Positions 10,201 through 18,679 of a stretch of DNA of 64,000 nucleotides are shown here, in pieces. The notes under the pieces were generated by a model that saw only the letters and a program-made list of their open reading frames with translations, made no database searches and had not been told where the DNA came from. Both the position numbers and the translations under genes were made by a program. The stretch is from HyVt-477 sp965224605 (GTDB taxonomy: Bacteria; Pseudomonadota; Gammaproteobacteria; Thiotrichales; Thiotrichaceae): positions 124,001 through 188,000 of the forward strand of contig CBDCZP010000006.1 of the NCBI GenBank assembly GCA_965224605.1, given 5' to 3'. The stretch's first letter is position 1; each line of letters begins with the position of its first letter.

Positions 10201-10378
10201 TACCTGCGGGTTGCATGTCGGAGGAAGGCAACATATATCCCGTTGTGGTAGGAAAAGAAGTCTCACTTCCCTGATTGCTTGCCAGCGTGAAGCCAGGCTG
10301 GCATTTTTCTGCCATAGCTTTTTCCACAGGAAATGCCACTAAACTACTTATAAATAAGATGTGCACTGCTTTTCTCAT
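7208..10378 (-). CDS. large surface protein: Met/Pro-rich region, TSP type 3 repeats, C-terminal OmpA domain
   Basis: A 1056-residue exported protein. Residues 1-23 form a signal peptide ending in EKAMA. Residues about 35-310 are extremely rich in Met, Pro and Gly, with tandem copies of the unit GQMGPGMMMPPPPMPM. A short Ala/Lys/Glu-rich helix leads to about 20 thrombospondin type 3 units of about 30 residues each (pattern DSDKDGVADNADKCP), which bind Ca2+ in known relatives. The last about 110 residues are an OmpA-like peptidoglycan-binding domain (AGHTDSSGNNAFN, then NRRVELEIRE). It is probably held at the outer membrane and bound to the cell wall. The repeat region is almost identical at the DNA level in its centre, which implies recent unit expansion. 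The role of the Met-rich part is unknown. Confidence 0.88.
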   Translation of the reverse strand: MRKAVHILFISSLVAFPVEKAMAEKCQPGFTLASNQGSETSFPTTTGYMLPSSDMQPAGMNFPVAPVMMGGNNFPPAFPIAPNFAMPVAPGGQSFSPPVMQPMSFPGTQPLFPILSETAFPPPPMPAAPMMTGGVMPPPPMHMDQGMSPLPPMPMGQMGPGMMMPPPPMPMGQMGPGMMMPPPPMPMGQMEPGMMMPPPPMPVGQGMLPPPMPMGQMGQMGQGMMMPSPSMSMGPGMMMPGPMMSGPMMPGMMSLPPMHRGPELMQPSPMPPMPMTSILLMPPPPAPMATLPMPVMPVQDAEPVVVEVPPENAAEKEKAAMAFAALKAEQAKLVAEMKNATADQDKDGVVNMSDQCANTPAGVFVDIRGCKADKDNDGITDNIDQCGGSPKGRPVNEKGCSIDSDKDGVADIEDKCLQTPASVRVDATGCALDSDKDGVTDEQDKCPASSAGIPVDATGCSVDSDKDGVVDIKDQCLETPAGVAVDLGGCELDTDKDGVVDNKDQCPASPDGSVVNESGCPADSDKDGITDDKDKCPTSPAGSVVNVEGCPTDSDKDGIADAQDKCPESPAGSVVNVEGCPTDSDKDGIADAQDKCPESPAGSAVNAEGCPVDSDKDGVADNADKCPTSPAGSTVNAEGCPVDSDKDGVADNADKCPTSPAGSTVNAEGCPVDSDKDGVADNADKCPTSPAGSVVNAEGCPVDSDKDGVADNADKCPTSPAGSAVNAEGCPVDSDKDGVADDADKCPTSPAGSAVNAEGCPVDSDKDGVIDAEDKCPASPAGAPVDESGCPVDSDKDGVPDLQDQCLTTAKGVQVNDKGCALDSDKDGVIDSLDKCPSSPNGAPVDTQGCPVDSDKDGVPDLQDQCITTPAGAKIDEKGCELDSDKDGVVDSSDKCPDTAKGEKIDFATGCAPDVDSDGVSDLKDLCPDTASGKSVNVVGCAGDEHITLKGVNFKTSSDLLTPTSLPILDAAVESLKRHPDIKLRVAGHTDSSGNNAFNLNLSSKRASSVMKYLVEKGISAGNLTASGFGETKPIADNSTAEGRAVNRRVELEIRE
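7555..9357 (-). repeat. tandem 90-nt repeats encoding TSP type 3 units
   Basis: About 20 units of about 90 nt lie inside the envelope gene. Units between roughly 8100 and 8760 are nearly identical, differing at a few synonymous or conservative positions, while units toward both ends have diverged. This gradient is what unequal crossover or slippage would produce. The unit count may vary between strains and is prone to assembly collapse. Confidence 0.85.
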
Positions 10379-10652
10379 AATTCTTTCTCTACCTTTCCTG
10401 CCTAGTAAATCGATACCACAACAGAGTTTTAAAAATTCGTTTGATACGTCGTAGTCCGATGTAACTACTCGACGGTATTTGTCAGTCGCTTAGACTGCCT
10501 TCTATTTTGCTCAAGAGCAAGAGCCAGACCGTGGTTATATGCATAAAAGAGTGTTTTTATCACAACTTTCTAACTATAAAGGCCTAATACTTCATAACCA
10601 CTAACGAGACTCAAATCGGTGAGCTTGTCCTCCTAGACTATCCACATCTAGA

Positions 10653-11054
10653 CTAACCAATCCCAATATCTCTTTTTGCAGCGGAAATGGTAATAGTAAA
10701 TCCGGCAAGAACATCCAAAAATGTCATCATGGTAATAATCATGAAATACGAATTTCCCGCCCATGGATAGATCAGCCAAATCACCAGAAAAGCAACCAGA
10801 ACGAAAGTGGAAAGAATATGATCTATGATCGATGTCGTGGTTGTCCGCGTAGACTTGAAGAGTTCGACAAACAATACCAGAATGCCTAGCATGACAAACA
10901 AGTCACCAAACGTTGGTTTCCAGACTGATCCTGAGGGGAGTTTTAGAAAAAACAGAATTTCATTAATCCTTTCCGGAAAAAAATTAATGGCATGCAACCC
11001 CCAGTAGGCCATCAGCATGAATGCAAACAAAGGAAAATAATTTAAAAACTTCAT
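10653..11054 (-). CDS. small integral membrane protein of unknown function
   Basis: A 133-residue protein with four predicted membrane helices: around residues 5-25, 48-64, 83-98 and 104-125. There is no signal peptide beyond the first helix and no catalytic motif. It resembles the many small four-helix inner-membrane proteins without assigned function. It lies between two giant envelope-protein genes and is on the same strand as the upstream TSP3/OmpA gene, but about 270 bases separate them, so co-transcription is not shown. Confidence 0.6.
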   Translation of the reverse strand: MKFLNYFPLFAFMLMAYWGLHAINFFPERINEILFFLKLPSGSVWKPTFGDLFVMLGILVLFVELFKSTRTTTTSIIDHILSTFVLVAFLVIWLIYPWAGNSYFMIITMMTFLDVLAGFTITISAAKRDIGIG

Positions 11055-11643
11055 TGGTTTAATGCATCCTTACATGAAATCTTGATACAGAGAGAATGAT
11101 TCGTAATCCTACAGAAAACGCTACTGGTCAGTCTCCAAATCATTAATAACTCTCTAAAATTGAAGAGTATTCTGAATTCAGGTCATTGCTATACTTCAGG
11201 GTAATCGAATTTAACAATAAATACCAGCACTCAAGCGTCAAGCATACGTCTCCTAAATCGCCTTCTACCCCTAGAAATATCTAGTGTAGACATGAAAACC
11301 TATGGAATGCTGAGAATCAACAATTAGATTCCCACGTTTCACACCTCAAACACATCAGCTTACACATTTCACCCGCTCAATCGGCAGGTAACTAGCAGCA
11401 TCTTGTACTGTCAAATTCAAACCCACTAGAAGATAATTATCTTACTCTAATTTCTTGCGGTGCAAATTAAGAGAAGAGAGGCATCACTTGTAGTAATTTA
11501 CTGATATTTGGGGGTTATTAGTCAACATAAGAAATCTTAATATAAATGGACAACAAAAATGTTGCACAGCCACTATCAGTTTATCGAACTCGACTGGGCT
11601 ACCACATAACAAAAAAATCATTTATACCCTGAGGCTAATAACA
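11055..11643. other. 589-base intergenic region upstream of the tandem-repeat adhesin
   Basis: No ORF, tRNA or known riboswitch is recognised. The last stretch is AT-rich, and GAGG lies about 10 nt before the ATG at 11644 as a ribosome binding site. The length suggests a regulated promoter region serving the divergent membrane-protein and adhesin genes. Confidence 0.5.
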
Positions 11644-14600
11644 ATGACTTCTAATAATTCTAAAACATCCAGCTGGATTTATCTTCCTTTGCTTTTCTGT
11701 TCCAGTGCTGCAATAGCTGCAGGACAATCAACATCTTCTCCACAGTTTGAAGATGAATTTCGTGAAGTAAACAACGCTAACTATGATTATGTCGGTGGTA
11801 AAACACGTGTTGGAGTGGGTATTGATACTGAATTTGATGGCACCGCTGACATTAGTCACATTTTCTCAGAAAGCAAAGACACTGCCACTTCTGGTGATGC
11901 ATGGATTGGTTTCGATTTTAGTGGTGAAAACAAGGGCGTCAACGCCGGTGGAGTAAAATTAAATCACCACTGGGTAAGTCGCGATGCACAGGGAAGACCA
12001 CTAAGAGTCAATAAGATTTTTGGTGCTTATGACAGAAACAATAATGATGATGATAGAGCTACTGTCGGTTATGGACAAGAAGTTGATAAGGGCTTTTGGG
12101 AAGGCTACGTAGGTAGAGGCTTATCCAGAAAGCGGGAAATTGGCAGAACCAATGATGGTCGTGTTTTATCGGAAAAAGGTTACAAGTATAGCGCGGGAGG
12201 TCAGATAGGTACCTTCTTACCAGGGTCGAATATTCGTGTTCGTGGCGGTCTTGATTACGCTTGGGATAATGAACGAGGTGTCAATGAAAGCAAGCCGGAA
12301 CAACTCACACTTTCGGCGGGTGTTGAAAAGTTTTTTCAGGGGACACCACACAGCGTTTCTCTAGACGTTGCAACAAGCCGTAAAGAAGGTGGCTTTGGTG
12401 ACAAAGACACTGATACACGAGCAAATCTTAGTTACCGCTATGATCTTGGTGGCGCTGACATCTACCAAAGCGACCAGCAATACAAGCGCGTTCGCGTAGA
12501 AACCCCAGGCCATGCTCATCCAGCTAGAACGGTAAGAAAGGCTATAAAAACTCCCTACAAACAAGCTTACAAAAAGGCAGTCAAAGTCAGAGCTTGTCAA
12601 CTCGTTAAATCAACCGTTGAACTGGGTAGCGATACCTTCTTCAAGCCTAACAGCTCAAAGCTATTACCTTCTGCCAAGAAACGATTAACTGATGTGCTAG
12701 GGCAAATCCGTCGTACAGGCTATAAAGGCAATATCAGAATTACGGGCAACACTTGCGATATCGGTAGCTTGAAACATAATCAGGTGCTATCCGAACGTCG
12801 TGCCAGTGCAGTTAAGCGCTACTTCGCCAAGCATGGTTTTGAGCGCTCAGAGCTTGTCGCTAGAGGCCTCGGTGAAACAACTCCAAAATATCCAAACACC
12901 AAAGGCAACCGCCATAAGAACCGTCGGGTAGATATTGAATATGTCACTCAAGATGCAAGCTGTAAAGACGGCTATAAAACCATTTATAAGACTGCCTATA
13001 AAACAGCTTACAAAACTGAATACAAGAATGTTGTTGTACAGCAAGCTGGCATTAGTAAACCAAGTGTTACCTGGAAAACTGAAGTTGTTCAAGCTGAACC
13101 CGCCTGGATAAAACGTGCTTTGCATAATTCTATCAGACACGATAGACATATCAGTACGTACCAAACAACAGCAGGAAGCTCTAGCAGCCCAACCGCTGTT
13201 TTGCCAATCCTCATCAATGATACGGCGACCACAACAGAAGGTGCTCCCGTAACCATTGATGTGCTTGCTAATGATACGGGTAATGGCTTGAGTATCACGA
13301 GCGTAACTCAACCCGCTAATGGCTCAGTCTCCATTGTAGATGGTGCGGTTGTATTTACGCCTAACCAGGGCTTTGTAGGCACGGATGTCTTTACCTATAC
13401 CGTAACAAACAGTACGGGTGGGCAATCACAAGCTACTGTCAATGTAACCGTAACAGCGGCAGCTACGGCTGTGAATGTTGCACCCATCGCACAAGCGGAT
13501 GCGGCTACGACCACAACCACTGCGACCACCGGACAAGCCGTTACTATTGATGTGTTGGCGAATGACTCTGATGCCGATGGTGATGCTTTAAGTATCGAGA
13601 CTATTACTCAACCCGTTAATGGCTCAACTGCGATTGTAAATGGTCAGGTTGTCTATACCCCAACGGCAGGCTTTGTGGGCACTGACACTTTCACCTACAC
13701 CATTTCAGATGGCAATGGACATACGACAACTGCAACTGTCACTGTTGTTGTCACTGACGCAGGAAATGGCAGCAACAACCTGCCTCCTGTTGCTCAAGAT
13801 GACAACGCAACCTCTGACGGCACGGCAGTCACTATAGACGTGCTAAACAATGACACTGATGTTGATGATGACACACTCACCATAACCAGCACCGCTCAAC
13901 CCAGCAATGGTACAGCGGTTATCAGTAATGAGCAGATTGTTTATACACCCAACCAAGGGTTCGTAGGGTCTGATTCATTCACCTATACTATTTCGGATGG
14001 CAATGGGCACAATGCAACAGCCACCGTTTATGTTCTGGTCACGAGTACAACGAACAATGGCAATAATGTTGCTCCCATTGCTCAAGATGACAACGCAACC
14101 TCTGATGGCTCGGCAGTCACTATAGACGTGTTAAGCGATGACACTGATGCTGATAGTGACACACTCACCATAGCCGACATAGGTCAACCCAGCAATGGTA
14201 CAGCGGCTATCAGTAATGGGCAGGTAGTATATACACCAAACCAGGGATTCGTAGGGTCTGATTCATTCACCTACACTATTTCGGATGGCAATGGGCACAA
14301 TGCAACAGCCACCGTTTATGTTCTGGTCACGAGTACAACGAATACGGGTAACAATGTTGCCCCTATCGCTCAAGATGACTCAGCCTCAACCAGTAGCAGT
14401 GCAGTGACTATTGATGTGCTAAACAATGATAGTGACGCAGACAATGATACTCTAACTGTTACCGGAATGACTCAACCTGACAATGGTGCGGCAACGATGA
14501 GCAATGGAGATATTGTCTACACACCAAACCAAGACTTTACCGGTACAGATACATTTACTTATACCATCTCGGATAACAATGGACACACAACAACTGCAAA

Positions 14601-15207
14601 CGTTGCGGTTGATGTGACAGCTACACCTGAGAATAACAATGTTGCCCCAATTGCGAATGCTGATAATGCTACAACATCAGAAGGATCGGTTACAGTAGAT
14701 GTTCTCTATAATGATACAGATGCAGATGGTGACACACTGACCATCACTAATACGAATCAACCTGCACATGGTCAGGCAAGTATTGTAAATGGACAAATCC
14801 TTTATACACCTAATCAAGGTTTTGTTGGTCTGGATAGCTTTACATACATCATCTCAGATGGTCATGATCATACGAGTAGTTCAGTAGTCTCCATTACCGT
14901 TGAAGGTTCTAGTGCTACAGAAAACCAAGCGCCTGATGTGAATGATGACTATATGGGATTAGTTGCAGCCAATGAAACAATGACCATTCATCCATTAACC
15001 AATGATAGTGATCCGGACGGCGATACCTTACAGATCATATCGGTTGGAACCACTCCAAATGGCTCGGCTGTTGTCAGTGGCGATGGTGCTATCACCTTTA
15101 CACCAGCAAACAACTACTGTGGCAATGTCCAGTTTGATTACACCGTCACCGATGGTCACGGACATACCAAAACAGCCACCGTTCATATGCAGGTAGAGTT
15201 ATTATAA
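11644..15207 (+). CDS. large surface protein: barrel-like N-terminus, OmpA domain, seven tandem Ig/cadherin-like repeats
   Basis: An 1187-residue exported protein. The signal peptide ends near SSAAIAAG. Residues about 40-275 alternate polar and aromatic or hydrophobic residues (GVGIDTEFDG, AWIGFDFSG, YSAGGQIGTF), which suggests an outer-membrane beta barrel like those of inverse autotransporters. Residues about 320-432 are an OmpA-like domain (SDTFFKPNSSKLL, then HKNRRVDIEYV), bracketed by Lys/Tyr-rich linkers such as YKTAYKTAYKTEYK. From about 520 to the end are seven tandem-95-type units with IDVLNNDTD, YTPNQGFVG and FTYTISDGNGH patterns. Expected role: adhesion or matrix building. A strong terminator follows. 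Confidence 0.85.
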   Translation: MTSNNSKTSSWIYLPLLFCSSAAIAAGQSTSSPQFEDEFREVNNANYDYVGGKTRVGVGIDTEFDGTADISHIFSESKDTATSGDAWIGFDFSGENKGVNAGGVKLNHHWVSRDAQGRPLRVNKIFGAYDRNNNDDDRATVGYGQEVDKGFWEGYVGRGLSRKREIGRTNDGRVLSEKGYKYSAGGQIGTFLPGSNIRVRGGLDYAWDNERGVNESKPEQLTLSAGVEKFFQGTPHSVSLDVATSRKEGGFGDKDTDTRANLSYRYDLGGADIYQSDQQYKRVRVETPGHAHPARTVRKAIKTPYKQAYKKAVKVRACQLVKSTVELGSDTFFKPNSSKLLPSAKKRLTDVLGQIRRTGYKGNIRITGNTCDIGSLKHNQVLSERRASAVKRYFAKHGFERSELVARGLGETTPKYPNTKGNRHKNRRVDIEYVTQDASCKDGYKTIYKTAYKTAYKTEYKNVVVQQAGISKPSVTWKTEVVQAEPAWIKRALHNSIRHDRHISTYQTTAGSSSSPTAVLPILINDTATTTEGAPVTIDVLANDTGNGLSITSVTQPANGSVSIVDGAVVFTPNQGFVGTDVFTYTVTNSTGGQSQATVNVTVTAAATAVNVAPIAQADAATTTTTATTGQAVTIDVLANDSDADGDALSIETITQPVNGSTAIVNGQVVYTPTAGFVGTDTFTYTISDGNGHTTTATVTVVVTDAGNGSNNLPPVAQDDNATSDGTAVTIDVLNNDTDVDDDTLTITSTAQPSNGTAVISNEQIVYTPNQGFVGSDSFTYTISDGNGHNATATVYVLVTSTTNNGNNVAPIAQDDNATSDGSAVTIDVLSDDTDADSDTLTIADIGQPSNGTAAISNGQVVYTPNQGFVGSDSFTYTISDGNGHNATATVYVLVTSTTNTGNNVAPIAQDDSASTSSSAVTIDVLNNDSDADNDTLTVTGMTQPDNGAATMSNGDIVYTPNQDFTGTDTFTYTISDNNGHTTTANVAVDVTATPENNNVAPIANADNATTSEGSVTVDVLYNDTDADGDTLTITNTNQPAHGQASIVNGQILYTPNQGFVGLDSFTYIISDGHDHTSSSVVSITVEGSSATENQAPDVNDDYMGLVAANETMTIHPLTNDSDPDGDTLQIISVGTTPNGSAVVSGDGAITFTPANNYCGNVQFDYTVTDGHGHTKTATVHMQVELL

Positions 15208-15231
15208 TAGTAGTCATTCAAACCTGTAGCT

Positions 15232-15270
15232 AAATAAAAGCCACAGCTCACGCTGTGGCTTTTATTTTTT
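15232..15270 (+). terminator. intrinsic terminator after the tandem-repeat adhesin
   Basis: A perfect 16-bp stem (15232-15247 with 15252-15267, core AAAAGCCACAGC / GCTGTGGCTTTT) with a 4-nt TCAC loop runs into a T-run. It begins 25 bases after the adhesin stop codon. Confidence 0.92.
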
Positions 15271-15401
15271 GGGAAAGAGAAGAGGGATAGGAAGGGGAAG
15301 AGCAGGGCAGAAACATCTTTGATCATGTGAATTCTAAAGCGTCCTTCCTGGAAGTTTTAACGTATACTACCCCTCTAAATTTTATGGGTTACAGACCAGA
15401 T

Positions 15402-15941
15402 ATGTCAGAACAAAAAAAACGCTCGAAACGATCTCACATCATAAAACTGATTAAAAATATTGCTTTTTTTCTTATTATATTCACGGCTATTCTAGTCTGG
15501 AAACAACGTAATATGGTAAACGGCGAGGCGCCTCTTTTTCAAGCAACCCTCATCAATGGCGAATCCGTTAACTTAAGTGCTTTTCAAGGAAAACCTGTGC
15601 TGCTTCATTTCTGGGCAAGCTGGTGCCCTATTTGTAAATTTGAAGAAGGTAGCATATCTGATTTAAACAGCGCTTCTAACAGTAATTCAGGTCAACAAAT
15701 TTTGACCATCGCTTTTCAATCAGGAAACAACGCCGATGTTAAGACGTTTATGATGCAGAGAAATATCCACACCTGGCCTGTTATCGTTGATCAGGAAGGA
15801 ACATTAGCAAAACAATACGGCGTCACGGGTGTCCCTGCCACCTTTTTTATTGATGCCAAAGGCCATATACGTTTTAAAACAATGGGCTTAACCAGTCAAT
15901 GGGGAATGAAAATAAGACTATGGCTAACCCGTTTTTATTAA
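15402..15941 (+). CDS. membrane-anchored thioredoxin-like protein disulfide oxidoreductase (TlpA/ScsD-like)
   Basis: A periplasmic thiol-disulfide oxidoreductase of 179 residues. One membrane helix (about residues 17-34) anchors a thioredoxin fold with redox motif WCPIC (Cys75 and Cys78) and the cis-proline segment GVTGVPATFFID. The ATG at 15402 (MSEQKKRSKR) gives the basic cytoplasmic N-tail expected before the anchor. An in-frame ATG at 15384 and a GTG at 15327 are possible alternatives, and no start has a strong ribosome binding site. It could serve cytochrome c maturation or copper-stress thiol repair; the sequence does not decide. The next gene starts 15 bases downstream. Confidence 0.8.
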   Translation: MSEQKKRSKRSHIIKLIKNIAFFLIIFTAILVWKQRNMVNGEAPLFQATLINGESVNLSAFQGKPVLLHFWASWCPICKFEEGSISDLNSASNSNSGQQILTIAFQSGNNADVKTFMMQRNIHTWPVIVDQEGTLAKQYGVTGVPATFFIDAKGHIRFKTMGLTSQWGMKIRLWLTRFY

Positions 15942-15956
15942 ATCCAAAGATCAAAG

Positions 15957-16643
15957 ATGGAACAACTTGTGATTCAACCTTTATTGTTAGATAGCTGGCG
16001 TTTTTTCAAAAACCATTTAGCAGCTTTTGCGTGGATAATCCTACCCATTATCATCCCGGTTGAAATCCTTTCAGCCCTATTCATCTCTAGTACAACGGAT
16101 GAGACGATTTCAGCCCAAAGTTTGTTATGGCTAAGGGCAATTGATTTTCTGGTCCATCCTATTTATGCCGGCGCTATAATTTTCTACATAGCCTCTGTTA
16201 TTAATGGAGAACCTATTAAGTCCCAAACCGCCTGGAAAGCCGCACTACGGTTTTGGCTTCCCTATTTAATTCTTTCCCTGTTTGTTGGGGTTGCTGTTAT
16301 TTCTGGATTGTTTTTATTCATAGCACCAGGAATATTCATCGCGATACGACTCGCTTTTGCAGAATTCGAACTTTTGCTAAATGGCAATCGACCGATTGAT
16401 GCCATAAAAAATAGCTGGGATGCAACTCAGCCTTATATGTGGACACTTCTGGGAGGGTATCTCATCATCACCTTTTTTCTTTTTGTGCCTTATTACGCAG
16501 TATTGCTATTCAATGACTCCAATAGCAGCCCCAGCTTTGCCGGAACAATATCAACCTTGATTTATTCAATACTGGCTGTGCTCTATACAATTTATTCATT
16601 TCGGGTTTATGATTTAGCAAGAAACGAACAGCTAAAATCCTAA
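15957..16643 (+). CDS. YciC-like inner-membrane protein
   Basis: A 228-residue polytopic membrane protein with about six hydrophobic helices. The opening pattern, PLLLDSWRFFKNHLAAF followed by a long hydrophobic stretch, and GLFLFIAPGIFIAIRLAFAE are characteristic of the YciC (UPF0259) family, whose function is unknown. It starts 15 bases after the thioredoxin-like gene on the same strand, so the two are probably co-transcribed. The ATG at 15957 gives a normal family N-terminus. Confidence 0.7.
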   Translation: MEQLVIQPLLLDSWRFFKNHLAAFAWIILPIIIPVEILSALFISSTTDETISAQSLLWLRAIDFLVHPIYAGAIIFYIASVINGEPIKSQTAWKAALRFWLPYLILSLFVGVAVISGLFLFIAPGIFIAIRLAFAEFELLLNGNRPIDAIKNSWDATQPYMWTLLGGYLIITFFLFVPYYAVLLFNDSNSSPSFAGTISTLIYSILAVLYTIYSFRVYDLARNEQLKS

Positions 16644-16665
16644 TAATTTCTTGTGCACGATTTCC

Positions 16666-16690
16666 GCACCCTTCGGCAAGCTCAGGGTGC
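16666..16690. repeat. short palindrome with CCTTCGGCAAGCTCAGG core
   Basis: GCACCCT (16666-16672) pairs with AGGGTGC (16684-16690). The loop contains TCGGCAAGCTC, making it a relative of the inverted repeat at 570-628. It lies just after the YciC-like gene in the gap between convergent genes, so it may help terminate transcription. Confidence 0.6.
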
Positions 16691-16815
16691 TGATATGCAG
16701 CCTGAGTGCTCTGCTGAGTTTACGAGGCATGTTGAAATACAGAGGTCTGTAATAGGTGTTAAAAGAGCCTTCTTAGGCTAGACTAATTTTTATGATATCT
16801 CAGCAAAAATTCAAC

Positions 16816-17289
16816 TTATACTTTCTTCAATAGAAAGTGGAACAGTTCTGCACCGGATAAGAATATCGCTGTAACAATAAGACCCGAAATCAACACACCC
16901 ATCGCCACAGCAAGAAAGGCTTTTTTTCTCTCGATACCGAAAACCCAGGCCGCAAAACTGCCTGTATAAGCACCCGTTACAGGCAACGGAATCATCACAA
17001 AGACCATCAGCCCCCAGAACCCCCATTTATTCAAATTAGCTTCTACTTTACTACGCGTACGGACGACAAGCTTTTCAAACAAATCACTGTACCATTGCAT
17101 TTTGCAAAAGAAATCATGAAACATCCCCAGAAATAAATAAACAATAGGAAAGGCTAATATATTAGCTGCACAGCATATTAAATAGGCGGTTACTGGACTA
17201 ATACCATTGGCTAGTGCATACGGAATGCCACCGCGCAATTCTGCAATCGGCATCATACTGAGGATGATGGAATAAATTATATCGTTCAT
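16816..17289 (-). CDS. small multidrug export protein family (COG2426-type) membrane protein
   Basis: A 157-residue inner-membrane protein. The opening MPIAELRGGIPYALANG is the family signature (PF06695, named small multi-drug export, though function is not well proven). PLPVTGAYTGSFAAW is the second conserved block. Four hydrophobic segments are visible. It lies 82 bases after the SixA-like gene on the same strand and may be the last gene of the znuCB-sixA run. Confidence 0.8.
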   Translation of the reverse strand: MNDIIYSIILSMMPIAELRGGIPYALANGISPVTAYLICCAANILAFPIVYLFLGMFHDFFCKMQWYSDLFEKLVVRTRSKVEANLNKWGFWGLMVFVMIPLPVTGAYTGSFAAWVFGIERKKAFLAVAMGVLISGLIVTAIFLSGAELFHFLLKKV

Positions 17290-17371
17290 GATTCCTGATT
17301 AATTCTTGTTTTCTATTTAATATGAAATATTGGCCTAAGGTGGGAGAAAACGATCTACCTATTTGATGCTA

Positions 17372-17872
17372 TCAATCGTCCATTTCTTTAGGTCTTATGT
17401 GCCCAAGTAGCAACCCTTTACGAGTACTCAACGTACTCCAACTACCCTCTATGCCTATGCGAGCCACATTCGCTGTGGTTAGAAGTTTACCATTTTTTTG
17501 TCGCTCCGCAGCCGGCGCCAGATGAAGCAACAATTCCTCCAATGCAGGGTTATGTCCAATCAGCATCAGTTTGTTAATGCTTTCAGGAACGTCCGCCAAA
17601 ACATCGAATATATTACTGAGACTGGCTGAATACATTCTACTATCTTCCTCAACGGGTACACCCATATTGATAATTTCACAGGTTTGCAGCGCGCGTTGGG
17701 CGGGAGAAACAAGGATTTTTTCAGGCACCCAGCCAAGACGAGTTAAACCATCCCCTATCCTTTGCGCAGCGTTAATACCCCGTTTTTTTAGTGGACGAGA
17801 GCTGTCTGTCACATCCTCATTCCATGAAGATTTAGCGTGGCGCATAATAAAAAGTTCTTTAGCCATAAACAT
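17372..17872 (-). CDS. SixA-like histidine phosphatase
   Basis: A 166-residue phosphatase of the histidine-phosphatase (RHG) superfamily, most like SixA, which dephosphorylates phosphohistidine signalling domains. Residues MRHAKSSWN near the N-terminus carry the catalytic Arg-His. SPAQRALQTCEI holds the second arginine, and LMLIGHNPALEELL carries the second catalytic histidine. An AAGGA ribosome binding site precedes the ATG at 17872, and a second in-frame ATG lies two codons in. It starts only 9 bases after the znuB stop, so it is translated with the zinc importer, but no functional link is known. Confidence 0.85.
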   Translation of the reverse strand: MFMAKELFIMRHAKSSWNEDVTDSSRPLKKRGINAAQRIGDGLTRLGWVPEKILVSPAQRALQTCEIINMGVPVEEDSRMYSASLSNIFDVLADVPESINKLMLIGHNPALEELLLHLAPAAERQKNGKLLTTANVARIGIEGSWSTLSTRKGLLLGHIRPKEMDD

Positions 17873-17881
17873 GTAATCCTT

Positions 17882-18679
17882 TCATAATCGATAGGGGTAA
17901 GATGTGGGTAAAAAATGAAGTATCGCAAAAATAAAACTAGCAACAACCACAATAGAGGGGCCTGTAGGTGCGTCCCACTCATAAGAAAGCCCCAACCCTC
18001 CCAAAACAGCCAGAACACCAATAAATATAGCAAGCAAAGCCATTTTGCTCGGGGTGGCGGCTAGTTTTCGAGCTGCTGCCGCAGGAATGATTAACATCGA
18101 AGAGATCAACAAGACCCCTATTACATTCATGCCTACAGCTATTGTCAGGGCTATTAACAACGTGTAAACCGTACTAATCAGGGTAATATTTACACCTTCC
18201 ACTCTAGCTAAATCTTCATGTACAGTTAGGGATAATAGAGGTCTCCAAATAAAAGCCAATACACTCAAAACCAGCACTGTAACAACACCAAAAACAACTA
18301 AATCCTGATTTGAAACCGCCAGAATATCACCAAACAACCAAGCGTTTAAATCAACCGTAAAGCCCTCAACGAAAGCCAATGCAACCAAACCTAAAGACAG
18401 CGCGCTATGGGCAAGAACTCCCAAAATCGTATCATTGCTCAAGCCTCGTTTGCGTTGCAGAAGGATCATTAAAATAGCCACACCAAGGCTCGCCAAAATA
18501 ACACCGACATTGACACTGATGCCCAGCAAAAAACCTAGTGATACTCCTAACAAAGAAGCATGTGAAACCGTATCGCCAAAATAAGCCATGCGTCGCCACA
18601 CGACAAACACGCCTAGCGCACCTGTCAGTACGGCTACCATAATACCCGCAGCTAATGCACGCAAAATAAAATCATCCAT
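17882..18679 (-). CDS. znuB: zinc ABC transporter permease ZnuB
   Basis: The membrane subunit of the high-affinity zinc importer, 265 residues with about eight hydrophobic helices. It opens with MDDFILRALAAGIMVAVLTG, the usual ZnuB start. The family segment GVFVVWRRMAYFGDTVSHASLLG lies near residues 21-43 (a coupling-loop region). The ATG at 18679 is preferred to a GTG at 18694 because it matches the family N-terminus. The start overlaps the znuC stop by 8 bases, indicating translational coupling. Confidence 0.93.
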   Translation of the reverse strand: MDDFILRALAAGIMVAVLTGALGVFVVWRRMAYFGDTVSHASLLGVSLGFLLGISVNVGVILASLGVAILMILLQRKRGLSNDTILGVLAHSALSLGLVALAFVEGFTVDLNAWLFGDILAVSNQDLVVFGVVTVLVLSVLAFIWRPLLSLTVHEDLARVEGVNITLISTVYTLLIALTIAVGMNVIGVLLISSMLIIPAAAARKLAATPSKMALLAIFIGVLAVLGGLGLSYEWDAPTGPSIVVVASFIFAILHFLPTSYPYRL

